Below, in pieces: positions 46,426 to 54,396 of a stretch of DNA of 64,000 bases. The notes beneath the pieces were generated by a model. That model saw only the letters and a program-made list of their open reading frames with translations. It was not told the origin of the DNA and did no database searches. Each line of letters starts with the position of its first letter. Positions within the stretch are counted from its first letter, which is position 1. The DNA is taken from assembly GCF_006385705.1 (NCBI RefSeq), contig NZ_VFRQ01000010.1, forward strand, positions 1 through 64,000, in the 5' to 3' direction. Position numbers and translations under genes: made by a program. This DNA comes from Pontibacter mangrovi (lineage in GTDB: Bacteria > Bacteroidota > Bacteroidia > Cytophagales > Hymenobacteraceae).

Positions 46426-47871
46426 ATGCAGCACATCCAGAACTACATCAACGGCCAGTTAGTAGCACCAGCAGCAGGGCAGTACATCGATAACTATAAC
46501 CCGGCGCTGGGTGAGGTATACTCTTTGATTCCTGACTCGGATGAGCAGGACGTGGAGCAGGCGGTGCAGGCGGCGCAGGCGGCTTTCCCGGCCTGGTCTA
46601 AAACGCCGGCCGAGAAGCGGGGGCAAATCCTGATGCGCATTGCAGATCTGATCGACCAAAACCTGGACCGGTTGGCGGAGGCGGAATCTGTAGACAACGG
46701 CAAGCCGCTGAAGCTGGCGAAGGCGGTGGACATACCACGGGCCAGCAGCAACATGCGTTTTTACGGCACAGCCATACAGCACTTTGCCTCGGAGGCGCAT
46801 TACATGGAGGGCACAGAGGCCATCAACTACACCGTGCGCCACCCACATGGCGTGGCCGGCTGCATCTCCCCCTGGAACCTGCCTTTATACTTGTTCACCT
46901 GGAAAATAGCCCCTGCCCTGGCGGCCGGAAACTGCGTGGTGGCCAAACCCTCCGAAGTAACACCCATGACGGCCTACCTGTTTTCGGAACTATGCATAGA
47001 GGCCGGACTACCAGCCGGTGTCCTGAACATCGTGCACGGCTACGGCCATAAAGTGGGCGCTGCCATTGTAGCGCACCCAAAGGTGCCGGTGATTTCCTTT
47101 ACCGGCGGCACTAAAACCGGACGTTCTATTGCGGCCACAGCGGCCCCGATGTTCAAAAAACTGTCGCTGGAGTTGGGCGGCAAAAACCCCAATATCATCT
47201 TCGCCGACTGCGACTTTAACAACGCGCTCCATACTTCCATCCACTCCTCGTTTGCCAACCAGGGCCAGATCTGCCTCTGCGGCTCCCGCATTTTTATCGA
47301 GCGGCCGCTGTACGAGAAGTTTCGGGATGCTTTTGTGGAGAAGGTAAACGCCATGACCGTAGGCGACCCGATGGAAGAAAGCTCCAAACTAGGTGCGGTG
47401 GTATCGGAGCAGCACATGCAGAAGGTGCTATCTTACATCGAGCTGGCCAAGCAGGAGGGAGGAACTATACTCACCGGCGGGCACCAGGTGCAGGTAGAGG
47501 GTCGCTGCCAAAACGGCTGGTTCATCGCTCCCACCATCATCGAAGGACTCTCGCCTTACTGTCGCACCAATACCGAGGAGATCTTCGGCCTGGTGGTCAC
47601 GCTCATACCTTTTGATACCGAAGAAGAGGTGATCCGATACGCCAACTGCACCGACTACGGCCTCTCCGCCACCATCTGGACACAGCACCTCACCCGCGCC
47701 CACCGCGTGGCACACCAACTGCACTCCGGCATCATCTGGATCAACACCTGGCTCCTACGCGACCTCCGCACGCCTTTTGGCGGCATGAAGAACTCAGGTG
47801 TGGGGCGTGAGGGCGGTTTTGAGGCGCTGCGCTTCTTTACCGAGCCGCAGAATGTTTGTGTGAAGCTGTAA
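46426..47871 (+). CDS. 2-aminomuconate-6-semialdehyde dehydrogenase (ALDH family)
   Basis: 481 residues. NAD-dependent aldehyde dehydrogenase of the hydroxymuconic/aminomuconic semialdehyde subgroup. Asn151 in SPWNLP stabilises the intermediate, Glu249 in LELGGK acts as general base, and Cys283 in GQIC is the nucleophile; KPSE and FTGGTKTGR bind the coenzyme. It turns 2-aminomuconate semialdehyde into 2-aminomuconate, the step after ACMSD. The next step, a 2-aminomuconate deaminase, was not found in this window. Confidence 0.9.
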   Translation: MQHIQNYINGQLVAPAAGQYIDNYNPALGEVYSLIPDSDEQDVEQAVQAAQAAFPAWSKTPAEKRGQILMRIADLIDQNLDRLAEAESVDNGKPLKLAKAVDIPRASSNMRFYGTAIQHFASEAHYMEGTEAINYTVRHPHGVAGCISPWNLPLYLFTWKIAPALAAGNCVVAKPSEVTPMTAYLFSELCIEAGLPAGVLNIVHGYGHKVGAAIVAHPKVPVISFTGGTKTGRSIAATAAPMFKKLSLELGGKNPNIIFADCDFNNALHTSIHSSFANQGQICLCGSRIFIERPLYEKFRDAFVEKVNAMTVGDPMEESSKLGAVVSEQHMQKVLSYIELAKQEGGTILTGGHQVQVEGRCQNGWFIAPTIIEGLSPYCRTNTEEIFGLVVTLIPFDTEEEVIRYANCTDYGLSATIWTQHLTRAHRVAHQLHSGIIWINTWLLRDLRTPFGGMKNSGVGREGGFEALRFFTEPQNVCVKL

Positions 47872-47884
47872 AAAATTACCAAGT

Positions 47885-48751
47885 ATGAGATTCGGCAAAA
47901 CTATCAGAATATTCCTTATTGATGGCGACCCTAATGGACGCATGACATGTGAATTGTCTAATTGGACAGGAAAAGCCTATAAAATTCCGAGGGTAAAAAT
48001 TAAGGAATGTACTGATAGAGTAGAACTCAACAACACCGGCATCTATTTACTTTTTGGCAAAGGAGACAATGGCCAAGACAAAGTATATATTGGCGAAGCC
48101 GAGGAAGTTCTAAAGCGACTGCAGCAGCAATTAGCCCAGAAGGATTTTTGGAACGAAGCAATTACTTTTATCAGTAAAGATGAAAACCTGAATAAGGCAC
48201 ACATCAAATACATTGAAAACAGATTGCATTTCCTGGCAAATGAGGCTGGACGTTATTTAGTCGAGAATAACGTAATACCCACTCAATCTTCCATATCTGA
48301 ACCTGATCGAGCAGAAATGGAAGAATTTATCTCTAACATTAAGCTTCTTGTAAACACATTAGGCCATAAAGTTTTTGAAGAGAAACGAGAAGTAAAAAGT
48401 AGCAGCGAACAGCAGCAGCCAACTTTCTTCTTAAAAGGTGCAAGAGGCGCTGAGGCACAAGGAGAACCGACCACAGAGGGGTTTGTCGTTTTTAAAGGTT
48501 CCAAAGCTACTTTATCTACAGTCAACTCCATCTCTCCCTCTTTTGCCAAGTATAGAAAGCAGCTAATCGAGGATGGCATACTCGTTCATAATAGCGATAG
48601 CGAGGTTTATGAGTTTTCGGAGGACAGCATATTCAGTAGTCCATCAACAGCTGCTGTAATGGTGATGGGTAGAAATGCGAACGGCTTACTAGAGTGGAAA
48701 CTTCCCAGCGGCATTACGTTAAAAGAGTTTGAGTCTGAAGAAAGGCTGTAA
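47885..48751 (+). CDS. GIY-YIG nuclease family protein with DUF4357 domain
   Basis: 288 residues. The GIY-YIG core is visible as TGIYLLFGKG (Gly52-Ile-Tyr) and KVYIGEAEEVLKRL (Tyr68-Ile-Gly), and the family Glu lies in YIENRLHFLANEAG. The C-terminal part (about 225-285), with ANGLLEWKLPSGITLKEFE, fits DUF4357. The N-terminal 50 residues contain the IDGDPNGRMTCEL segment typical of these proteins. It starts 13 bases after the ALDH stop but is far more AT-rich than that gene, so it is probably a later acquisition. Function unknown; could be a defence-associated or repair nuclease. Confidence 0.82.
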   Translation: MRFGKTIRIFLIDGDPNGRMTCELSNWTGKAYKIPRVKIKECTDRVELNNTGIYLLFGKGDNGQDKVYIGEAEEVLKRLQQQLAQKDFWNEAITFISKDENLNKAHIKYIENRLHFLANEAGRYLVENNVIPTQSSISEPDRAEMEEFISNIKLLVNTLGHKVFEEKREVKSSSEQQQPTFFLKGARGAEAQGEPTTEGFVVFKGSKATLSTVNSISPSFAKYRKQLIEDGILVHNSDSEVYEFSEDSIFSSPSTAAVMVMGRNANGLLEWKLPSGITLKEFESEERL

Positions 48752-49150
48752 CTTCCTCCCACACATGCCGCAAGTTTAGCGCCAGCGCAACTTGTGGCTG
48801 CACATGATGGCAGTTTGTAACTGCCATTTTGCAATCATACTTCCGCCTTTACAAGCTGGCTGCCATGCTGAACCACCAGTTACCGCTGCGCTTAAACTGG
48901 CGGTATTTCTGTGATACAACTTTCACCTGCCGCCACGAGCAAGCCGCAACAGCCTAACTTCCCTTGCCTCCAAAATTCTTCCAGAATGACAGGAGAAAAG
49001 AATGGGATGCCAGCGGTAAAGTATACTTTTTAACATCTTCGCTGCCGCAAGTTTGCAACTGCCGCACCCTCCCATACTGTACTTTTACTGCTACACAAAA
49101 CTGCCCCCCCTGCCCCATACTTCCCGTCTTACCTCTTTGCACAATTATCC
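48752..49150. other. gene-free region rich in short inverted repeats
   Basis: About 400 bases. Includes CCGCAAGTT...AACTTGTGG (48769-48798, one mismatch), ATGGCAGTT-TGT-AACTGCCAT (48809-48829, perfect) and another CCGCAAGTTTGCAACTGCCG fragment near 49043-49062. No gene seen. These repeats resemble the GGCGCAAG-type hairpins of the three islands but are not the same. Confidence 0.55.
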
Positions 49151-49151
49151 G

Positions 49152-49159
49152 TACTTTTG
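49152..49159 (+). promoter_or_regulatory. -7 box directly upstream of the CLC gene
   Basis: TACTTTTG matches TAnnTTTG and ends 4 bases before the ATG at 49164. Transcription from it would begin at or just inside the start codon, giving a leaderless mRNA. A TTTG at 49136-49139 is too close to be a normal -33 element. Confidence 0.45.
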
Positions 49160-49163
49160 CCCG

Positions 49164-50435
49164 ATGGACTTTAAGAGAAAAAGACTAGCGGTAGCGTTGC
49201 GGAACCAAATAAACTATCCGCTGCAGTTCAACCCGTTTGTATTTAGCAAGCTGTTCCTGCTGTGGGTAGCGGTAGGCATTGTGGGCGGCGTTATCGCCAG
49301 CTTTTACTGGACTGTGCTGGAGGAGCTGCTGCACTACCTCTCTCATTTCCAAGGCCTCACGGTTATTCCGCTTATGACTGTAGCCGGCCTGCTGGCGGGC
49401 CTGGTCATCCATTTCCTCGGCGACCCCGGCGAGATGGACCTGATCGTGAACAACATTCGCTTTAAAGGCGGCAGGCTGGAGCCCAAAAACAACCCTTCCA
49501 TGATTCTGTCGTCGTGGCTGTGCATTGCCAGCGGCGGCAGTGCGGGGCCCGAGGCGCCGCTGGTGCAGGTGGTGGGCTCTACGGGCACCTGGATAGCCAA
49601 AAAGCTGAAGCTGCGCGGCGAGGACCTCCGCTCGCTAAGTATAGCCGGTATGGCCTCTGCGTTTACGGCCCTGTTCGGAGCCCCGCTGGGCGGCAGCCTC
49701 TTCGCCCTCGAAATTCAGCACCACAAGCACATCAGCGAGTACTACCAGGCACTAATACCCGCGCTGGTTGCCAGCTGCTCTGGTTACGCTATTTTCATCT
49801 TCATCACGCATATCGGCATTGGCCCCACCTGGGTGTTCCCGATGTATGCTACGCCGGCGCTTAACGACTTCTTTTATGCCATGCTGTATGCCCTGGCTGG
49901 CACGGCGGCAGGCTGGATCTTTATCTTTACGGTGCGCAAGTCGCGTAGCCTTTTCGAGGCTGTAAAACTGCCGATTTACGTGCGCATGGCCATTGGCGGA
50001 CTTCTGATAGGCACCATCGCTTACTTTGTGCCGCTGTCGCGCTACTTTAGCCACAACGAGCTGAACGTGCTGCTGCAAGAGGAGTTCACGCTGCAGTTTC
50101 TGTTGCTGTTGGTGGCGGCCAAGATCCTGGCGATCGCGTTTACGGTTACTTCCGGCTGGCGCGGCGGCTTTATTATTCCGCTGTTCTTTTTGGGCGCCAC
50201 CGTGGGACTGGTGGTGCATAACCTGTTCCCGGGCCAGAACCTGCCGCTGATCATGGTGAGCTGCATGGCCGCCATCAATGCCTGCGTTACCCGCACTCCC
50301 ATCAGCACAGCCATCCTGCTAGCCACCATGACGGGCTTCCATCAGTTTGTGCCGATCATCTTCGCCAGCCTTACCGGCTTTTTTCTGGCTCCTAAAACCC
50401 CGCTCATTAATGCGCAGCTGGGCGTAAAGGAATAA
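49164..50435 (+). CDS. CLC-family chloride channel or transporter
   Basis: 423 residues from the ATG at 49164; longer frames from 49053 include a proline-rich stretch that is not part of the family. The chloride-binding motifs are seen: GSAGPEAP (129-132 region, with the gating glutamate Glu130 aligned to G-R-E-G-P of the classic CLC), GWRGGFIIPLFF and the final helices. It has about eleven membrane spans and no CBS domain. It moves chloride or another anion. The RelA/SpoT-like gene follows after 79 bases. Confidence 0.92.
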   Translation: MDFKRKRLAVALRNQINYPLQFNPFVFSKLFLLWVAVGIVGGVIASFYWTVLEELLHYLSHFQGLTVIPLMTVAGLLAGLVIHFLGDPGEMDLIVNNIRFKGGRLEPKNNPSMILSSWLCIASGGSAGPEAPLVQVVGSTGTWIAKKLKLRGEDLRSLSIAGMASAFTALFGAPLGGSLFALEIQHHKHISEYYQALIPALVASCSGYAIFIFITHIGIGPTWVFPMYATPALNDFFYAMLYALAGTAAGWIFIFTVRKSRSLFEAVKLPIYVRMAIGGLLIGTIAYFVPLSRYFSHNELNVLLQEEFTLQFLLLLVAAKILAIAFTVTSGWRGGFIIPLFFLGATVGLVVHNLFPGQNLPLIMVSCMAAINACVTRTPISTAILLATMTGFHQFVPIIFASLTGFFLAPKTPLINAQLGVKE

Positions 50436-50514
50436 GTTTTTTGGCCTCTGGCCTGTGCTTTTGGCTGCTGCCAGCGTATGAAACTACATACCCGTAGTAT
50501 AAATCAGGCAGGAG

Positions 50515-51399
50515 ATGGAGCGGCACCGCAGAAGAACCGGCAATACACTTTCGGCTATACTTGGCCGGCTTGGCACCAGCGAGAGAGCCTTGCACGACCT
50601 GGAGCTGGACCCGCAGGCCCTGCTGCACATCTACCACGATTACCGCGAGCGCCAGCCGGAGCTGCAACGCATCGGCGCCCTGGTAGCGGGCATGCTTGCC
50701 GGGCAGAGCGAGGTGCACAGCGTGCAGTACCGCATCAAGGACCCGCTGCACCTGCTCCACAAGATCATCCGAAAAAAAAGGGAGTACCCCGAGCGCAACT
50801 TCAACCAGCATACATACCTTAGCCTGATAAACGACCTGGTGGGGGTGCGGGCGCTGCACCTGTACCGCGAGTCGTGGCTGCACACCAGCCGCTATGTGCA
50901 GCGGATGTGGCCGCTAAAGCGCCCGCCCTACGCTTACGTTGGCGGAGGCGAAAACGAACAGCACCTGCACAGCCTTGCCCGCCTGGGTTGCCAGCTATTC
51001 GCCCACCCGCAGGCTTATAAAGCCATCCATTTTGTAATTGAGACCCAGCCCGCCAGGCAGCGCTATTACGCCGAGGTGCAGCTACGCACTGTTTTTGAGG
51101 AAGGCTGGAGCGAGATCGACCACACGATCCGGTATCCTTTCCGCGTTAACAACCCCCAGCTCGACCGCCTGCTACAGCTCCTGAACAAGCTTACCAGCCA
51201 AGCCGATAACTTAGCCTCGCTTATCCATACTTTGGCGCATGCCTTAGGGGAGTTGCCTTCTGACCCAAGCGTTGGGCACCAGCAGTACACACTGCAACAG
51301 CTTCAGTCATACATCACGGGCCTGCCCCTGAAAAAAGCGGAGCGGCAGCAGCTCTACCGAAGCATTGCCAGCGCCTTACAAGCACGACATCCCCGCTAA
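50515..51399 (+). CDS. RelA/SpoT-domain protein, probable small alarmone synthetase
   Basis: 294 residues. The (p)ppGpp synthetase motifs are intact: R73-I-K75 in VQYRIKDP, Asp107 in NDLVGVR, Tyr168 and His172 in AYKAIHF, and E187-V-Q-L-R191 with W198-SEID-H203. No HD hydrolase, TGS or ACT domain is present, so it is a stand-alone synthetase-type protein, longer than the usual 200-260 residues because of helical N- and C-terminal additions. Whether it makes (p)ppGpp or (p)ppApp is unknown. It follows the CLC gene and ends in a terminator. Confidence 0.82.
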   Translation: MERHRRRTGNTLSAILGRLGTSERALHDLELDPQALLHIYHDYRERQPELQRIGALVAGMLAGQSEVHSVQYRIKDPLHLLHKIIRKKREYPERNFNQHTYLSLINDLVGVRALHLYRESWLHTSRYVQRMWPLKRPPYAYVGGGENEQHLHSLARLGCQLFAHPQAYKAIHFVIETQPARQRYYAEVQLRTVFEEGWSEIDHTIRYPFRVNNPQLDRLLQLLNKLTSQADNLASLIHTLAHALGELPSDPSVGHQQYTLQQLQSYITGLPLKKAERQQLYRSIASALQARHPR

Positions 51400-51404
51400 A
51401 AAAG

Positions 51405-51434
51405 AAAAGGCCCACCGTTTCCGGCAGGCCTTTT
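51405..51434. terminator. terminator between RelA/SpoT-like gene and DPP4 gene
   Basis: AAAAGGCC and GGCCTTTT flanking CACCG-TTTC-CGGCA. Works in both directions; followed by ATACTATACTT. Confidence 0.85.
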
Positions 51435-51454
51435 ATACTATACTTATGCGTCGC

Positions 51455-53686
51455 CTACTGGTTCACCTCAGCCGGGTTGATCAGCTTGCGCTGCAAAAAG
51501 TCTGTCATCATTTTAAAACGGTGGATGGACGTTACGCCTCCGCCTATGCCGTGGTTGCGATTCGGGTAGTAGAAGCTCTCGAACTGCTTATTGGCGCTGA
51601 TCAGGGCATCCTGCATGGCCACCGCATTCTGGAAGTGCACGTTATCGTCGCCTGTGCCGTGGATCAACAGCAAATCGCCTTGCAGCTTATCGGCAAAGTT
51701 AAGCGGTGAGTTGTCGTCGTAGCCGGCAGCGTTCTCCTGCGGCGTCTTCAGGAAGCGCTCGGTGTAGATGCTGTCGTAGTATCTCCAGTTGGTAACCGGA
51801 GCCACGGAAATACCCGCACGGAACACACCATTGCCTTTGGTAAGGCCCAGCAGCGTCATGTAGCCGCCAAAGCTATGGCCCCAGATGCCAATGCGGTTCT
51901 TATCTACATAAGACTGATTGCCCAGCCACTTCGCCGCGTCAATCTGGTCCTGAATCTCATACTTGCCCAGGTTAGCGTAAGTAGATTTCTTGAACGCAGC
52001 GCCACGGGCACCGGTACCACGGTTATCCACGCTCACCACAATCAAGCCTTTGTCGGCCAGCACCTGGTACCACAGGTAGTTGCTGCCGCCCCAGCTATCG
52101 GTTACTGTCTGCGAGCCTGGGCCACCGTACACAAACATCAGCACCGGGTACTTTTTGTTCGGGTCAAAATCCGTTGGCTTGATCATCCAGCCGTTCAGTT
52201 TCGTACCGTCCGGCGTGTTCATGGTAAAGAATTCCTGCTTGGCTATGTCGTACTGCGCCAGCGTGTTCTTCAGCTCCGAGTTATCCTCCAGCACCTTTAT
52301 CAGCTTGCCGTCTTTGGCCGTGTGCAGGCTTACGGTTGGCACCTCGTTGGCAGCAGAGTAATAATCCAGGTAGTACTTAAAGTCGTTGCTCATGTTCACG
52401 CGGTGCGTACCTGCTTGCTGCGTCAGGCGGTTCTTTTTCTTGCCTTTGCTGCTGATGCTGTACAAGTGGCGCTCCAGCGGCGAAACCTCTGTAGACATGT
52501 AGTACAGGCGGTCGTTCTTTTCGTCGTAGCCCACAAACTGGCTTACTTCCCAGTCGCCTTTGGTGATCTGGCGCACCAGCTTTCCGCTCATGTTGTACAG
52601 GTACAGGTGGTTAAAACCTTCTACCTCTGAAGAGTGGATGAAGTGCTTGCCGTCTTTCAGGTACGTCAGGTCATCGGTCACGTCGATATAGGCTTTGTCG
52701 GTTTCCTTCAGCACCACATCAGCTTTACCGGTCGTCGCGTTGGCATGCAGTATCTCCAGGGTGTTCTGCAGGCGGTTCATCTTTTGGATAGACAGCAGGT
52801 TCGGGTTGTTGGTCCACTTGATGCGCGGGATGTAGATGTCTGTTTCGCTGCCAGTGTCCATCTTCACGGTTTTGCCGCTGTTCACGTCATACACCGAAAT
52901 GGTAATTACGGAGTTGGCCTCGCCAGCTTTCGGGTATTTAAACTTGTAATCCTGCGGGTACAGCTCGCCCCACATCTGCATGTTATACTCCGGCACGTTG
53001 GTTTCGTCGAAAGTATAAAACGCTATCTTTTTGCCGTCCGGCGACCAATGGAAGCCCTTCGCAAAGCTAAACTCCTCCTCGTACACCCAGTCGGAGTAGC
53101 CGTTGATGATGGAGTTGAACTTGCCGTTGGAGGTAATCTGCGTCTCCTTCATGCCGGACAGGTCGGTCACGAACATGTTGTTATCACGGGCAAAGGCCAC
53201 TTTTGTGCCATCCGCCGAGAAAGTGGCGTACAGTTGCTTGCCGCCGTCGCTCAGTTTGGTCAGTTTTTTAGAGGCGATGTCGTAGATGTAGAACTCTGCT
53301 TTGGAAGAGCGACGGTAGATGCGCTCTGTTTCTGTAGAGAACAACACTTTCTTCTCGTCCGAAGAGAAGGAATAATCGTCGTACTGGATGGGCTGGCTTC
53401 CGCCGGCTGGCACCAGGTTTTCGCCTTCTATGATCGTGCTTACCGGCTGGCCGGTGGTTACGTCATACTTTACAATGTCGTATACTTTGTTTTTCTCGTC
53501 AGGCACCTGCGAGCTATAGTAGCGCCCGTCGTTCATCCAGTTTACGCCATACACCGATTTAGCACGGAAAGTGCCTTTCTGGTACACGTCCTCCAGGGTA
53601 ATGTCTTTTTTCTGCTGCGCCTGCGCCACCAGGGCAAAGCACAGGAGCAAGGCAGCCAAAAAGGTTGGTTTAAGGTTGATATGCAT
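51455..53686 (-). CDS. secreted dipeptidyl peptidase IV-type serine peptidase (S9 family)
   Basis: 743 residues. Signal peptide ending AQAQ, then an eight-bladed beta-propeller of the DPPIV_N type and an alpha/beta hydrolase domain. The catalytic triad is Ser in GHSFGGYM, Asp in GTGDDNVHF and His in NRNHGIGG near the C-terminus. It removes Xaa-Pro or Xaa-Ala dipeptides from peptides in the periplasm. Length and domain order match DPP4 of Bacteroidota. Not clearly in an operon. Confidence 0.93.
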   Translation of the reverse strand: MHINLKPTFLAALLLCFALVAQAQQKKDITLEDVYQKGTFRAKSVYGVNWMNDGRYYSSQVPDEKNKVYDIVKYDVTTGQPVSTIIEGENLVPAGGSQPIQYDDYSFSSDEKKVLFSTETERIYRRSSKAEFYIYDIASKKLTKLSDGGKQLYATFSADGTKVAFARDNNMFVTDLSGMKETQITSNGKFNSIINGYSDWVYEEEFSFAKGFHWSPDGKKIAFYTFDETNVPEYNMQMWGELYPQDYKFKYPKAGEANSVITISVYDVNSGKTVKMDTGSETDIYIPRIKWTNNPNLLSIQKMNRLQNTLEILHANATTGKADVVLKETDKAYIDVTDDLTYLKDGKHFIHSSEVEGFNHLYLYNMSGKLVRQITKGDWEVSQFVGYDEKNDRLYYMSTEVSPLERHLYSISSKGKKKNRLTQQAGTHRVNMSNDFKYYLDYYSAANEVPTVSLHTAKDGKLIKVLEDNSELKNTLAQYDIAKQEFFTMNTPDGTKLNGWMIKPTDFDPNKKYPVLMFVYGGPGSQTVTDSWGGSNYLWYQVLADKGLIVVSVDNRGTGARGAAFKKSTYANLGKYEIQDQIDAAKWLGNQSYVDKNRIGIWGHSFGGYMTLLGLTKGNGVFRAGISVAPVTNWRYYDSIYTERFLKTPQENAAGYDDNSPLNFADKLQGDLLLIHGTGDDNVHFQNAVAMQDALISANKQFESFYYPNRNHGIGGGVTSIHRFKMMTDFLQRKLINPAEVNQ

Positions 53687-53821
53687 GCTTTTAGGTTTAG
53701 TTATAGTTTAGCCCCTCTAAGTTAGGAGAATAATATGGTTTAGCCATACTTCCGCAGCTAAAACCATACCTGGAGTGGTTTCAGGAGGGGTTTGTACATG
53801 TTGGCTATACTTGTTAGCTGT

Positions 53822-54305
53822 ATCTCTGGCGCAAGTTGAAAATTCCGGAGTATTCCGGGGCATATGTCTGTGTCTTTTATACTTTATACTTCACTGGCGC
53901 AAGCGTCCGCTTGTGCCTTGCCGCCGCTTCCTGCAGTTGGAACCAAGCTATTCTTGTTAACCGCCGTTCATCCTCAGTCTTACGAACCAAAAGTTGCACC
54001 TTTAGCTTGCTGCCCTCCCAGGCCGGGAGGCCTCGTCTTTCCGCATCGCGCTGTGTTCCCTTCCTTTGCTCAATGCCGCCAAGGCGGCACCGGAATCTCA
54101 CAAGGCGCTCAACGGAAAGATTGGGATCAGATTCCATTAGCTCCTGCTACTTTGTCATCTCGACCACTCTTGAGGCGAGAGGTCTCTTTAGAATTCCCGA
54201 TAGATCTCTCGCCCAGCTCAAGATGACAGGAAGAGAAGCTTGAACCGAGGGTCGGGGTGGGGTGAATTCCCCTCCTCGGAGGGGCAGGGGTGGGTTTACA
54301 CCTGC
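53822..54305. repeat. composite intergenic repeat island C
   Basis: About 480 bases in the gene-free stretch 53687-54396. Contains the CTGGCGCAAGTTG start unit (53826 onward), the hairpin GGCGCAAGCG-TC-CGCTTGTGCC (53896-53917), a GGCCGGGAGGCC palindrome (54021-54032), the 76-bp TGTCATCT...AGATGACA element (54153-54228) and the closing CCCCTCCTCGGAGGGG module (54270-54285). It is the third copy of the architecture of islands A and B and shares the CATCGCGCTGTGTTCCCT stretch (54043-54060) with island B (42742-42759). Confidence 0.8.
54153..54228. repeat. 76-bp palindromic TGTCATCT element
   Basis: Ends TGTCATCT and AGATGACA; inside, GCGAGAGGTCT and AGATCTCTCGC pair with one mismatch. It resembles the short MITE-like palindromes dispersed in many Bacteroidota genomes. 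Inserted inside island C. Confidence 0.6.
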
Positions 54306-54345
54306 ATTGCCCCTCTCCCCTGTTTCAGGGGCCTAATAAAACAAA

Positions 54346-54373
54346 AACGGCAGCCCCTTTCAGAGCTGCCGTT
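54346..54373 (-). terminator. terminator of the FadL-like gene
   Basis: AACGGCAGC (54346-54354) and GCTGCCGTT (54365-54373). Read leftward it is followed by TTTGTTTTAT. Confidence 0.75.
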
Positions 54374-54396
54374 AGCGCTATTTCATACTTATACTT

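Noticed and set aside
49053..49163. N-terminal extension of the CLC protein
   Set aside because: Proline- and cysteine-rich residues unlike the family; a -7 box lies inside this stretch just before the ATG at 49164.
52634..53725. 363-codon open frame opposite the DPP4 gene
   Set aside because: Antisense shadow; the other strand has a complete signal peptide, propeller and catalytic triad.
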